Assembly (NCBI GenBank): GCA_944373095.1
Contig: CALWAK010000007.1
Coordinates: 1-35,105 of the forward strand
Reading direction: 5' to 3'
Source: an uncultured Bacilli bacterium
Lineage (GTDB): Bacteria; Bacillota_I; Bacilli_A; RF39; UBA660
DNA length: 35,105 nt
Position numbers and translations under genes: made by a program. Below, one piece after another: positions 1 through 6,996 of the stretch (position 1 is its first letter; every line of letters begins with the position of its first letter). The notes under the pieces were generated by a model that was given only the letters and a program-made list of their open reading frames with translations, made no database searches and had not been told where the DNA came from.

Positions 1-1
1 T

Positions 2-1141
2 ACTTCTTATATTAGCAAATCAACTAAAGAAAGGTATGTTCCTTTAAGAGATATTTTAAATATTAAACCTTATCAAAAATTTACCAATGAAGCAGAATAT
101 CAATTAGTTAAATATGCTATGGATGAAAATATGAGTCAAGCTGCTAAACATGCATTAAAAAATACAATTATTTCTCGTAGTACAGTGTCTAAAAAAATTA
201 AAAATTTAGATGGCTCAATTATAGAAGATATTGCTAAATCTACAAATCAGCCTGATATCTTATATATTGAAATGGATGAAATCCATGCTAATCTTCAAAA
301 AGGTGGTAACAAAATTTGTCCAACTGCCATTGTACATGAAGGTTATGAAGAAGATTTTGTTAAAAGAAAAAAACTTAAAAATGTAAGATATTTTTCTTCT
401 TCAAAACTATCATATGAAGAATTATGGGAAGTTATATTTGATTATGTTAATAAAAAATATGATATTGATAAATTTAAGAAGATATTTATTTCAGGTGATG
501 GAGCTAAAGGAATTAAAAATTACGATAATTGTTTTCCTAATGCTAAATTTGTTTTAGATCCGTTTCACTATTTTAGAAAACATTTAAATTATATATTTAA
601 GCAAGAAATTAATTTAAAAAATATAGCAGATGAATATATTAGAAATGATTTAATTGATGAATTTATAACTTTGGTTAATTATCAAATAGAAAAATATCCA
701 GAGCAAAAAAAGGATATAAAAAAACATATGATATGCATTTTAAATAATATCGATGGTATTAAAAATCAGAAAGATAGTGACTATAAATGTCCTTGCTCAA
801 TGGAAGGACATATTAGTCAAGCGTTTGCTAGATACATAACTTCTTCTCCATATGGCTTTTCAGAAAAAGGATTAGAAAATAAATTAAAACTACTTGTATA
901 TAAAGCAAATAATCATACTTTAACAATTGAAGATTACTTTAACTTAAAATTTGGGACATATGATTATGAAGATATAAATATTAAAATTAAAGAGTTAGGA
1001 AATATTAAATATGATCAAAAATTATCATCAAACTATTCATTAGATTATTCAATTAATGTTTCATTACCGAGATTTGATGATAATTCACAAAATAACAAAC
1101 TTAAAGAACTAATTTCTGATAGAGAAATTAAATATATTTAA
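2..1141 (+). CDS. ISLre2-family (UPF0236) transposase, 5' end cut by the window
   Basis: The frame is open from base 2 to the TAA at 1139-1141, giving 379 visible residues. An internal ATG at 119 is not the real start, because the upstream residues also fit the family. ISLre2 transposases are usually longer, so the N-terminus lies outside the window. Numbering from the ATG at 119, the family hallmarks are YIEMDEIHANLQ (acidic residue D53), an HEGYEED segment, FISGDGAKGIKN (D127), a cysteine-rich CPCSMEGHIS (E229) and SSPYGFS. D53, D127 and E229 are the likely DDE catalytic set, which cuts and joins DNA during transposition. No frameshift or internal stop is visible, so the C-terminal three quarters are intact. 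It is followed by a hairpin terminator and a probable IS end. Confident on family, less so on exact catalytic residues. Confidence 0.85.
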   Translation, partial: TSYISKSTKERYVPLRDILNIKPYQKFTNEAEYQLVKYAMDENMSQAAKHALKNTIISRSTVSKKIKNLDGSIIEDIAKSTNQPDILYIEMDEIHANLQKGGNKICPTAIVHEGYEEDFVKRKKLKNVRYFSSSKLSYEELWEVIFDYVNKKYDIDKFKKIFISGDGAKGIKNYDNCFPNAKFVLDPFHYFRKHLNYIFKQEINLKNIADEYIRNDLIDEFITLVNYQIEKYPEQKKDIKKHMICILNNIDGIKNQKDSDYKCPCSMEGHISQAFARYITSSPYGFSEKGLENKLKLLVYKANNHTLTIEDYFNLKFGTYDYEDINIKIKELGNIKYDQKLSSNYSLDYSINVSLPRFDDNSQNNKLKELISDREIKYI

Positions 1142-1174
1142 AAAATTGATATTGACTATCTATTTCAAAAAAAG

Positions 1175-1206
1175 TAAGATTAACTTAATTATAAATCTTA
1201 TTTTTT
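1175..1206 (+). terminator. Terminator after the transposase
   Basis: Seven-base arms TAAGATT (1175-1181) and AATCTTA (1194-1200) are followed by six T (1201-1206), 33 bases past the transposase stop. Confidence 0.6.
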
Positions 1207-1207
1207 A

Positions 1208-1236
1208 GGAGAAAATCTCCACACATTTTCTACACT
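1208..1236. repeat. Probable right end of the IS element
   Basis: A small inverted repeat, GGAGA-AAA-TCTCC (1208-1220), runs into ACACATTTTCTACAC. The reverse strand reads GTGTAGAAAATGTGTGG, which resembles terminal inverted repeats of ISLre2-type elements as I recall them. The partner left end and the target duplication lie outside the window, so the boundary is inferred. Confidence 0.35.
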
Positions 1237-1264
1237 AACAAATTAAAGGATAATCTATCCAAAT

Positions 1265-1290
1265 AAAAAAAGGACAAATATTATTCATCC
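1265..1290 (-). terminator. Terminator of the ABC transporter operon
   Basis: On the minus strand an eight-pair stem (two G-U pairs; arms within 1272-1290) is followed by seven T (1265-1271). The stem overlaps the stop codon of the last permease gene. Confidence 0.7.
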
Positions 1291-2051
1291 TTAATCAAAT
1301 TAATCGGAGATATTTTAACTACTTTATAAGTTACTCTAATAAATGATAAAATAATAAAGATACTAATTATTAACCATAGTAAAATATAATTATTAAAATC
1401 TAAAATATATAAATTATTAACGCTAAGAATTACTTTTAAACTATTTAAACTAAATATAAAATATATTATTCTTGTTAATAAAATACTTATTAAAAACATT
1501 AAAAAATAATATATATATAATAAACCTAATGTAATTAAAATAATTTTCTTATTTTTAAAACCCAATAATTTAAATAAAGATATATCTTTTTCTAAATTAT
1601 ATAAAATATTAAGAGAAAAGAATAAAATTATAAATAATATAATAGATATAGATAATATAATTAACCATTTTGTTACATTTTTTATAGCATTATATTTACT
1701 ATCTAAACTAAAATCATAAATACTTAACTTAGTAAAATTTTTTTGATACTCATCTAAATATTGTTTTAGATTTTCTCTTTCTTTAAATTTTATATAACAA
1801 GTATTACTCTCTTCATCAACATCGTACTCTGCAATATAATTTTCATATTTAGTAATACTATCAAGATAATTCCAATTACTTTTGGGAACAAAAGTTAGTG
1901 TTTTATATATATCTAAATCTTCTTCCATATTTTTTTGAATATCAATACATTTAGAAAAATTAACAAGAAGAAGAATTAGAGTAAATAATACTACGAGTAT
2001 TAACCCATACTTTCTTATACTCTTTTGATAAAATATTTTTAAATATAACAT
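1281..2051 (-). CDS. ABC transporter permease, FtsX/MacB-like, small
   Basis: A 256-residue membrane protein with the 1+3 topology of FtsX-type permeases: TM1 about 15-32, an outside domain about 33-125, then TM helices near 128-150, 168-200 and 221-240. DISLFKLLGFKNKKI (156-170) is the usual cytoplasmic coupling helix between TM2 and TM3 in this family. The outside domain is short, about 90 residues. The gene begins one base after the larger permease gene stops and is last in the operon, so the two permeases very likely form a heterodimer driven by the ATPase. Such type VII ABC systems export peptides or lipoproteins or act as mechanotransmitters; the substrate cannot be read from sequence. 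Confidence 0.8.
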   Translation of the reverse strand: MLYLKIFYQKSIRKYGLILVVLFTLILLLVNFSKCIDIQKNMEEDLDIYKTLTFVPKSNWNYLDSITKYENYIAEYDVDEESNTCYIKFKERENLKQYLDEYQKNFTKLSIYDFSLDSKYNAIKNVTKWLIILSISIILFIILFFSLNILYNLEKDISLFKLLGFKNKKIILITLGLLYIYYFLMFLISILLTRIIYFIFSLNSLKVILSVNNLYILDFNNYILLWLIISIFIILSFIRVTYKVVKISPINLIKDE

Positions 2052-2052
2052 A

Positions 2053-3285
2053 CTAACTCCATTTTTCTATATTCTTTTTCGACATAAATCTAAAAAATAT
2101 TATAATTATTGCTAAAGTTACAAATATTAAATAAAGATTAACACCCATATAGCTTAATTTAATCTCTAAAGCACTTAAATTAGGATTATTATAAAAAATA
2201 TTACTAACGATTAGTCTAATAATTGGTAATATAATGCTAGCAGTTATAAAGGAAATAAATGTTAATAAAGAATATTGTACTATAAAGATTAAAGTTATTA
2301 ATTTTTTCTTATAACCAATAAATTTATATAATTTTATTTGATTTACATTTTCACGATATGTATTTTTAATAAACTGATAAACAATGAATACTGACCCAAT
2401 AAAAATGGATATAGAAAGATATGTAACTACTTTTTCAATAACTACTACTGGAGTTAAATCTAATTTATAGTAAAGAGAAGTTTCATAGCCATTTTTTTGT
2501 AACTCATCTAAAACAATGGGTAGATTTTCATATTTATCCACTAAAACTAAAATATCTAAATCTTTAAGCTTATCTTCTTCCATTTCGGCATTTTCATAAA
2601 CAGGACGAGAAGTTTTGATAATTTCATCAAAAGTTTCTTCGGCTACATAACAAGCATTAGAGCCAGTTAAACTTTTTTCCCAATCAAAAGTTCCTACAAC
2701 TTTTAATGGAACATTATAAGTATTTAAATCTATTGTCTCGCCATTAAAAAAAGATTTATATTGAGTATATTTAATAAATATATCTTTTCCTACTTTTGTT
2801 TTCATATCTATCATTTCTGATTTATCATTAACATGCGATAAAAGGCCAGGGTAAAAACTTGACGCACAAACAGCTTCTCCAGCCTCCTCGATATCTCGAC
2901 CTGAATCTAACACATATTCTATTCCTTGATAATTCCCATACAATTCAACTATACCATTTATGTCATTTTCAACATTCGAAATTTTCGTAGTTGTAAATAT
3001 ATCAATATTACTAGAAAATATTTTAGAAATATGGGGAATGTTTAAAGATTCAATTTCTTTTATTACATCTTCTCTTTTCGCATCACCAATATCAACCATT
3101 GCAACTTTATAGTGAAAATCTGTATTAGTATATCTGTCTGCAAAAGAAGAAATTGTTTTCGAACCAGAGAATAGAAGCCCAAGTAAAAGAAAAAAGAAGA
3201 ATAAAATTAAACCATAAATAAAAGCTTTAAATTTAGAAGTTTTAATATTAAGATAAGATAAAGATAATATATCCGTTATTTTCAT
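2053..3285 (-). CDS. ABC transporter permease, FtsX/MacB-like, large
   Basis: A 410-residue partner permease. TM1 is about residues 20-42, followed by a large outside domain (about 45-285) and three C-terminal TM helices. INQIKLYKFIGYKKKLITL between TM2 and TM3 is the coupling helix contacting the ATPase. The outside domain is about 240 residues and has no cysteine-rich or catalytic motif that I recognise. The start ATG overlaps the ATPase stop by four bases (ATGA), indicating translational coupling. Together with the smaller permease it forms an asymmetric pair; homodimeric MacB-type systems have one permease gene. Bacteriocin-resistance and peptide-export systems in Gram-positives often use two unequal permeases, but the role here is inferred only. 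Confidence 0.85.
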   Translation of the reverse strand: MKITDILSLSYLNIKTSKFKAFIYGLILFFFFLLLGLLFSGSKTISSFADRYTNTDFHYKVAMVDIGDAKREDVIKEIESLNIPHISKIFSSNIDIFTTTKISNVENDINGIVELYGNYQGIEYVLDSGRDIEEAGEAVCASSFYPGLLSHVNDKSEMIDMKTKVGKDIFIKYTQYKSFFNGETIDLNTYNVPLKVVGTFDWEKSLTGSNACYVAEETFDEIIKTSRPVYENAEMEEDKLKDLDILVLVDKYENLPIVLDELQKNGYETSLYYKLDLTPVVVIEKVVTYLSISIFIGSVFIVYQFIKNTYRENVNQIKLYKFIGYKKKLITLIFIVQYSLLTFISFITASIILPIIRLIVSNIFYNNPNLSALEIKLSYMGVNLYLIFVTLAIIIIFFRFMSKKNIEKWS

Positions 3286-3953
3286 CTTCTTACCTCTTTT
3301 AATATTCCATCATTCATTTCATATAAATAATCACAATAATCTATAACTACAGGATTATGACTAACTACTATAACAATTTTATTTTCCTTACTAATATCTT
3401 TTAATGTTTTAAAAATTTCTATTTCATTAGCCGTATCTAAATTACCAGTTGGTTCATCAGCAATTATTATTTTAGGATTATTTATTAAGGCTCTAGCAAT
3501 GGCAACACGTTGTTGTTCACCACCAGATAATTCTTTTGGTTTATGATTAAGGCGATCACTTAAACCTAATTTTTTTAACATAGAAGTAGCAATATTTTTT
3601 CTTTCTTCTTTTTTTACTCCTTTATTAATATATAATGGTAACATAACATTTTCTAAAGCAGTTAAAGAATTGTTTAAATAAAAACTTTGAAAAACAAAGC
3701 CAATTTGTTTAGCAATTATATCTGATTTTGCATCTGCACTTAAACTTGATATATTTTTTTCATTTAAATAATAATTACCAGATGAAGCTTCATCTAATAA
3801 ACCAAGAATATTTACTAAAGTACTCTTTCCTGATCCGCTTCTGCCCATTATGGCATAAAAATTATTAGGCTTAAATTCGATATTAACATCTTTCAATACT
3901 ATTATTTTGTTACTATTTAAATTATATTCTTTATAAATATGTTCTAATTTCAC
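3282..3953 (-). CDS. ABC transporter ATP-binding protein, LolD/MacB type
   Basis: A 223-residue nucleotide-binding subunit with all motifs intact: Walker [10 protein letters not shown] (37-45), Q-loop near GFVFQSFYL (85-93), signature LSGGEQQR (142-149), Walker [13 protein letters not shown] (162-173) and the H-loop in VVSHNP. The ENVMLPLY and DEPTGNLD segments are typical of the MacB/LolD branch, which pairs with FtsX-type permeases; both follow directly. The start is GTG at 3953, chosen because a strong Shine-Dalgarno AGGTGG (3960-3965) lies six bases upstream and no better ATG exists. It is first in a three-gene operon with its own promoter. Confidence 0.93.
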   Translation of the reverse strand: MKLEHIYKEYNLNSNKIIVLKDVNIEFKPNNFYAIMGRSGSGKSTLVNILGLLDEASSGNYYLNEKNISSLSADAKSDIIAKQIGFVFQSFYLNNSLTALENVMLPLYINKGVKKEERKNIATSMLKKLGLSDRLNHKPKELSGGEQQRVAIARALINNPKIIIADEPTGNLDTANEIEIFKTLKDISKENKIVIVVSHNPVVIDYCDYLYEMNDGILKEVRR

Positions 3954-3980
3954 TTCTTACCACCTATCTTTAATAATTTT

Positions 3981-3987
3981 ATTATAC
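3981..3987 (-). promoter_or_regulatory. Promoter of the ABC transporter operon
   Basis: TATAAT (3981-3986 on the minus strand) with G just upstream (TTTGTATAAT). The T-tract of the preceding gene's terminator abuts it and takes the place of a normal spacer. The SD AGGTGG of the ATPase gene lies about 15 bases downstream. Confidence 0.6.
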
Positions 3988-4014
3988 AAAAAAAGAGTAT
4001 TTAATTAAATACCC
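3988..4014 (-). terminator. Terminator of the nusB-xseAB-hydrolase operon
   Basis: On the minus strand GGGTATTT-AATT-AAATACTC forms an eight-pair stem (one G-U), followed by seven T (3988-3994). It starts seven bases past the hydrolase stop codon and is fused to the next promoter. Confidence 0.85.
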
Positions 4015-4021
4015 AATTATT

Positions 4022-5035
4022 TTAACTTTCTGTACTATTATCGCCATAAACTTTTTCATAACAAACATTTTTTCTATTTTTATAAAATGTTTTTTGCAAA
4101 TTATAAATTTCCTTATTAATATTTCTTATTACTTCTTCAAAGTTATCATATCCATGTAATGTTAAAATACTAATTAAGTAAGGATTTTCTGCATAAACAA
4201 TACCATTAGCGTGATAATAATTTTCAAATTCACCATACTTTTGAGAAGCTTCAATTCCTTCTTCAGGAAAATTTAAATAATTCTGATCACTATTTACAAA
4301 ATACGATTTTAACTCTTCACCTAATTCACCTGTATTATTAATTAAATTATTTAGTGCTTCTAAATAAATTAAAGAATCATAGGTATTAATTGAGCCAAAA
4401 ATATCGCCACCAACCAAAGTTGTTGTTGCTCCTAGGCTTTGACCAAATTCTTTTAAAGTCTCTTCACCAATATAATCTACTAGCATACTATGAGCAGTAT
4501 TATCACTTACTGTTATAGCGTATTCAACTAATTTTCTTAAAGATACTTTATCTCCTATGCTGTAATTTTGCATTTTTAAGGATGAACCCATTTTATTCTC
4601 AGCTAAGTAAGTAACTTCTGTATTTAAATCAATATTTCCATTATAAGCATTTAAATATATATATATTGCATCAAGCATTTTTATGGTGCTGGCAGCATAA
4701 TATACCTTATCCAAATTATAATTATATACATATCCAGTATTAATATCTTTAAAAGCCACACTAACATTATAATTTTGTAAATAAGTAGTTAGTTTTTCTT
4801 CCATTTCTTTTAATTCATTATTAGTTTCTAATTCACTATAAGAACTATACAAACAATCATTATACTTAGATTCTAATAATTCTTTATTTTCTTCTTCACT
4901 AGCCTCTACCTCGGTATCAGCATTTTCTTTTAACTGGGTATCCCCACTAATAATATTATTATTTGTTTTATATACTGTAAAAAATAATAAAATTATTATT
5001 AAAAATATTAAATTTTTTTTACATTTATTACTCAT
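4022..5035 (-). CDS. Membrane-anchored class A beta-lactamase-like serine hydrolase
   Basis: A 337-residue protein with one N-terminal TM helix (about 8-21), an acidic low-complexity linker (about 33-60) and a serine beta-lactamase/D,D-peptidase fold outside the membrane. Motifs: S116-T-I-K119 (SxxK nucleophile and base), S177-D-N179 (SDN), and K266-Y-G268 where KTG would be, followed by YHANGIVYAENPYLISILT, which matches the last strands of this family. No E166-type glutamate of true class A beta-lactamases could be assigned with confidence. It is last in an operon behind xseB (13-base gap) with only a weak ribosome site, so expression may rely on read-through translation. A role in peptidoglycan processing is as likely as antibiotic hydrolysis. 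Confidence 0.75.
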   Translation of the reverse strand: MSNKCKKNLIFLIIILLFFTVYKTNNNIISGDTQLKENADTEVEASEEENKELLESKYNDCLYSSYSELETNNELKEMEEKLTTYLQNYNVSVAFKDINTGYVYNYNLDKVYYAASTIKMLDAIYIYLNAYNGNIDLNTEVTYLAENKMGSSLKMQNYSIGDKVSLRKLVEYAITVSDNTAHSMLVDYIGEETLKEFGQSLGATTTLVGGDIFGSINTYDSLIYLEALNNLINNTGELGEELKSYFVNSDQNYLNFPEEGIEASQKYGEFENYYHANGIVYAENPYLISILTLHGYDNFEEVIRNINKEIYNLQKTFYKNRKNVCYEKVYGDNSTES

Positions 5036-5048
5036 GTTTGTTATCTCA

Positions 5049-5279
5049 CTATTTTTCTTCGTCTATAGTAAAATCCTCTAATGTTCCTGATTCAGTCAAT
5101 ATTTTATTAACTTTTTCTTCAGCACTTTTTAACTTTTCTCCACAAATTTTAGCTAATTTCATGGCATCTGCATAACAATTTATTGCATTATCTAAATCTT
5201 CATTACCATTTTCTAGTTTTTTAACTAATTGTTCTAATTCAGTTAAATTTTCTTCAAAACTTTTTTCACTCTTTGCCAT
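5049..5279 (-). CDS. xseB: Exodeoxyribonuclease VII small subunit
   Basis: A 76-residue protein, the normal size for XseB, with the family pattern SFEENLTELEQLVKKLENGNEDLDNAINCYADAMKLAKIC. XseB is a helical hairpin, several copies of which bind the long C-terminal helices of XseA to make the single-strand-specific exonuclease VII. The start codon overlaps the end of xseA by 14 bases, so translation is coupled. Confidence 0.93.
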   Translation of the reverse strand: MAKSEKSFEENLTELEQLVKKLENGNEDLDNAINCYADAMKLAKICGEKLKSAEEKVNKILTESGTLEDFTIDEEK

Positions 5280-6546
5280 TTTTTACTTTCCTTTCTACAA
5301 CTTTAGCTTTTATACTACCATTTTTTAAACTAATATCTATTAAATCGTTTTCATTAACTAAATTAATATCATTAATTACTTTATCATTAAATTTAACAAT
5401 ACTATACCCACTATCTAATAATTTCATTGGATTTAAAACTTCAATAGTCTTTAATAAGATATTAAAATTATTTTTCTTCTTTTCTAATAAAACATTTGGA
5501 TTTCTTAAAATATTATTAGAAACAATCTTTTCATATACTAGTTTACTATTATTTATTTTATTTATAATATATTTATTTAAAGTATCTATTAAATTATCAA
5601 GTTTTTGTTCTTTTATAGCGTATAAATTTAATGGATTTTTTAAAACAAAAGAACTTGTAACATTATTTAATCGTAATTCATTCTTTTTTAAAATATTAGA
5701 GATACCTTCATTACAACGTATTTTATATTGTTCAAGTAAATTATTTAAATCTACTAAATTAGGTACAGCCATCTCTGCAGCTCCCGTTGGAGTTGGTGCT
5801 CTTAAATCTGCTACATAATCCGCAATCGTAAAATCTATTTCGTGACCAACAGCAGAGATTACAGGTATTTTAGATTCATAGATAGCTCTAGCTACAATTT
5901 CTTCATTAAATGCCCATAAATCTTCGATTGAACCTCCTCCACGACCACATATGATTACATCTAAATCATATTCTTGAGCTCTATTTAATTGTTTTACAAT
6001 TGATTCTTTAGCACCCACTCCTTGGACTAATGCTGGAAATAAAATCGTTTCACAAATTGGGTATCTTCTTTTTATAGTACTTAAAATATCTCTTATAGCA
6101 GCTCCTGTTGGGGCAGTAATAATACCTATTTTTTTAGGATATTTAGGAATAGGTCTTTTATGTTCCTTAGCAAATAAGCCTTCACTATCTAATTTTTTCT
6201 TTAACTTTTCATATTCCAAATACAAGTTACCAATACCATCAAGTTGCATTTCATCAACATATATTTGATAACTACCAGTTGCTTCATATACTGTAACTCT
6301 TCCACTTACTAGAACTTTCATTCCATCTTCTGGTTCAAAATTAATATTTTTTGCACTAGAAGCAAACATAACTGCTGCAAGCCTTGATGCTTCATCTTTT
6401 AAAGTAAAATATAAATGTCCCCTAGTATGATGTTTAAAATTTGATATTTCTCCCTTTAAATAAACTCTACCAAGGTGATTATCCATATCAAATTTAGCTT
6501 TAATATATCTATTTATATCACTTATAGTAACGTATTTAATATCCAT
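5266..6546 (-). CDS. xseA: Exodeoxyribonuclease VII large subunit
   Basis: A 426-residue XseA. The N-terminal OB-fold (about 1-105) includes GEISNFKHHTRGHLYFTLKD, the DNA-binding signature. The catalytic domain carries GIITAPTGAAIRDI (141-154), GRGGGSIEDLWAFN (201-214) and VGHEIDFTIADYVADLRAPTPTGAAE (233-258), all conserved in the family. The C-terminal region is lysine- and asparagine-rich coiled coil, where XseB binds. Exonuclease VII degrades single-stranded DNA from both ends and serves in mismatch repair and damage processing. It lies three bases after nusB and overlaps xseB, so nusB-xseA-xseB is one transcript. Confidence 0.96.
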   Translation of the reverse strand: MDIKYVTISDINRYIKAKFDMDNHLGRVYLKGEISNFKHHTRGHLYFTLKDEASRLAAVMFASSAKNINFEPEDGMKVLVSGRVTVYEATGSYQIYVDEMQLDGIGNLYLEYEKLKKKLDSEGLFAKEHKRPIPKYPKKIGIITAPTGAAIRDILSTIKRRYPICETILFPALVQGVGAKESIVKQLNRAQEYDLDVIICGRGGGSIEDLWAFNEEIVARAIYESKIPVISAVGHEIDFTIADYVADLRAPTPTGAAEMAVPNLVDLNNLLEQYKIRCNEGISNILKKNELRLNNVTSSFVLKNPLNLYAIKEQKLDNLIDTLNKYIINKINNSKLVYEKIVSNNILRNPNVLLEKKKNNFNILLKTIEVLNPMKLLDSGYSIVKFNDKVINDINLVNENDLIDISLKNGSIKAKVVERKVKNGKE

Positions 6547-6549
6547 AAC

Positions 6550-6942
6550 TTACTCTTTTATTAATTTATCTAAAACAGCATTTATCATTTTTTTAACTTC
6601 TTCAGATGAATATTTTTTAGCAAGTTCAATAGCTTCATTAATAGCAACTATATGTGGTGTATCAGTATATTTTAATTCATAAATAGCCATTTTTAATATT
6701 GCAGCTCCTATTTTATCCATGTCTGCTATATTCCAATTAATTAAATATTTATTAGCTAACTCAATTATATCCTGTTCATAAGTAATCACACCATAAACAA
6801 TATCTCTAACAAATTCATTATCAATATCCAAATTTTCTTTTATAACTTCTTCTACATTAAAATCAATTTTTTGACTTTTACATATATCAATTTGATATAA
6901 GATAGTCATTATTTTTTCTCTCAATTCACTTCTCGTTTTCAT
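6550..6942 (-). CDS. nusB: Transcription antitermination factor NusB
   Basis: A 130-residue protein of NusB length. It shows the all-helical pattern with RSELREKIMTILYQIDI at the start and the conserved end segment DKIGAAILKMAIYELKYTDTPHIVAINEAIELAKKYSSEEVKKMINAVLDKL. NusB works with NusE/S10 on boxA of ribosomal RNA leaders to prevent early termination. SD GAGGG lies just upstream of the ATG. First gene of the nusB-xseA-xseB-hydrolase operon, with its own promoter between it and mutS. Confidence 0.95.
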   Translation of the reverse strand: MKTRSELREKIMTILYQIDICKSQKIDFNVEEVIKENLDIDNEFVRDIVYGVITYEQDIIELANKYLINWNIADMDKIGAAILKMAIYELKYTDTPHIVAINEAIELAKKYSSEEVKKMINAVLDKLIKE

Positions 6943-6960
6943 TTCATTCCCTCGCTAATA

Positions 6961-6969
6961 ATTATAACA
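6961..6969 (-). promoter_or_regulatory. Promoter of the nusB operon (extended -10)
   Basis: TGT-TATAAT on the minus strand (TATAAT at 6961-6966). It is fused to the T-tract of the mutS terminator. The predicted transcript begins only some 10-12 bases before the nusB ATG. Confidence 0.65.
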
Positions 6970-6996
6970 AAAAATAGTGCCTTAATCACTATTTTT
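6969..6996 (-). terminator. mutS terminator, with the stop codon in its loop
   Basis: On the minus strand a perfect ten-pair stem AAAAATAGTG / CACTATTTTT encloses the loop ATTAAGG, in which the mutS stop TAA lies, followed by the T-tract. The hairpin therefore includes the last mutS codons. Confidence 0.85.

Noticed and set aside
5273-5818. 181-codon plus-strand frame opposite xseA
   Set aside because: It is the antisense of strongly conserved xseA, has no ribosome site and gives a low-complexity hydrophobic product.
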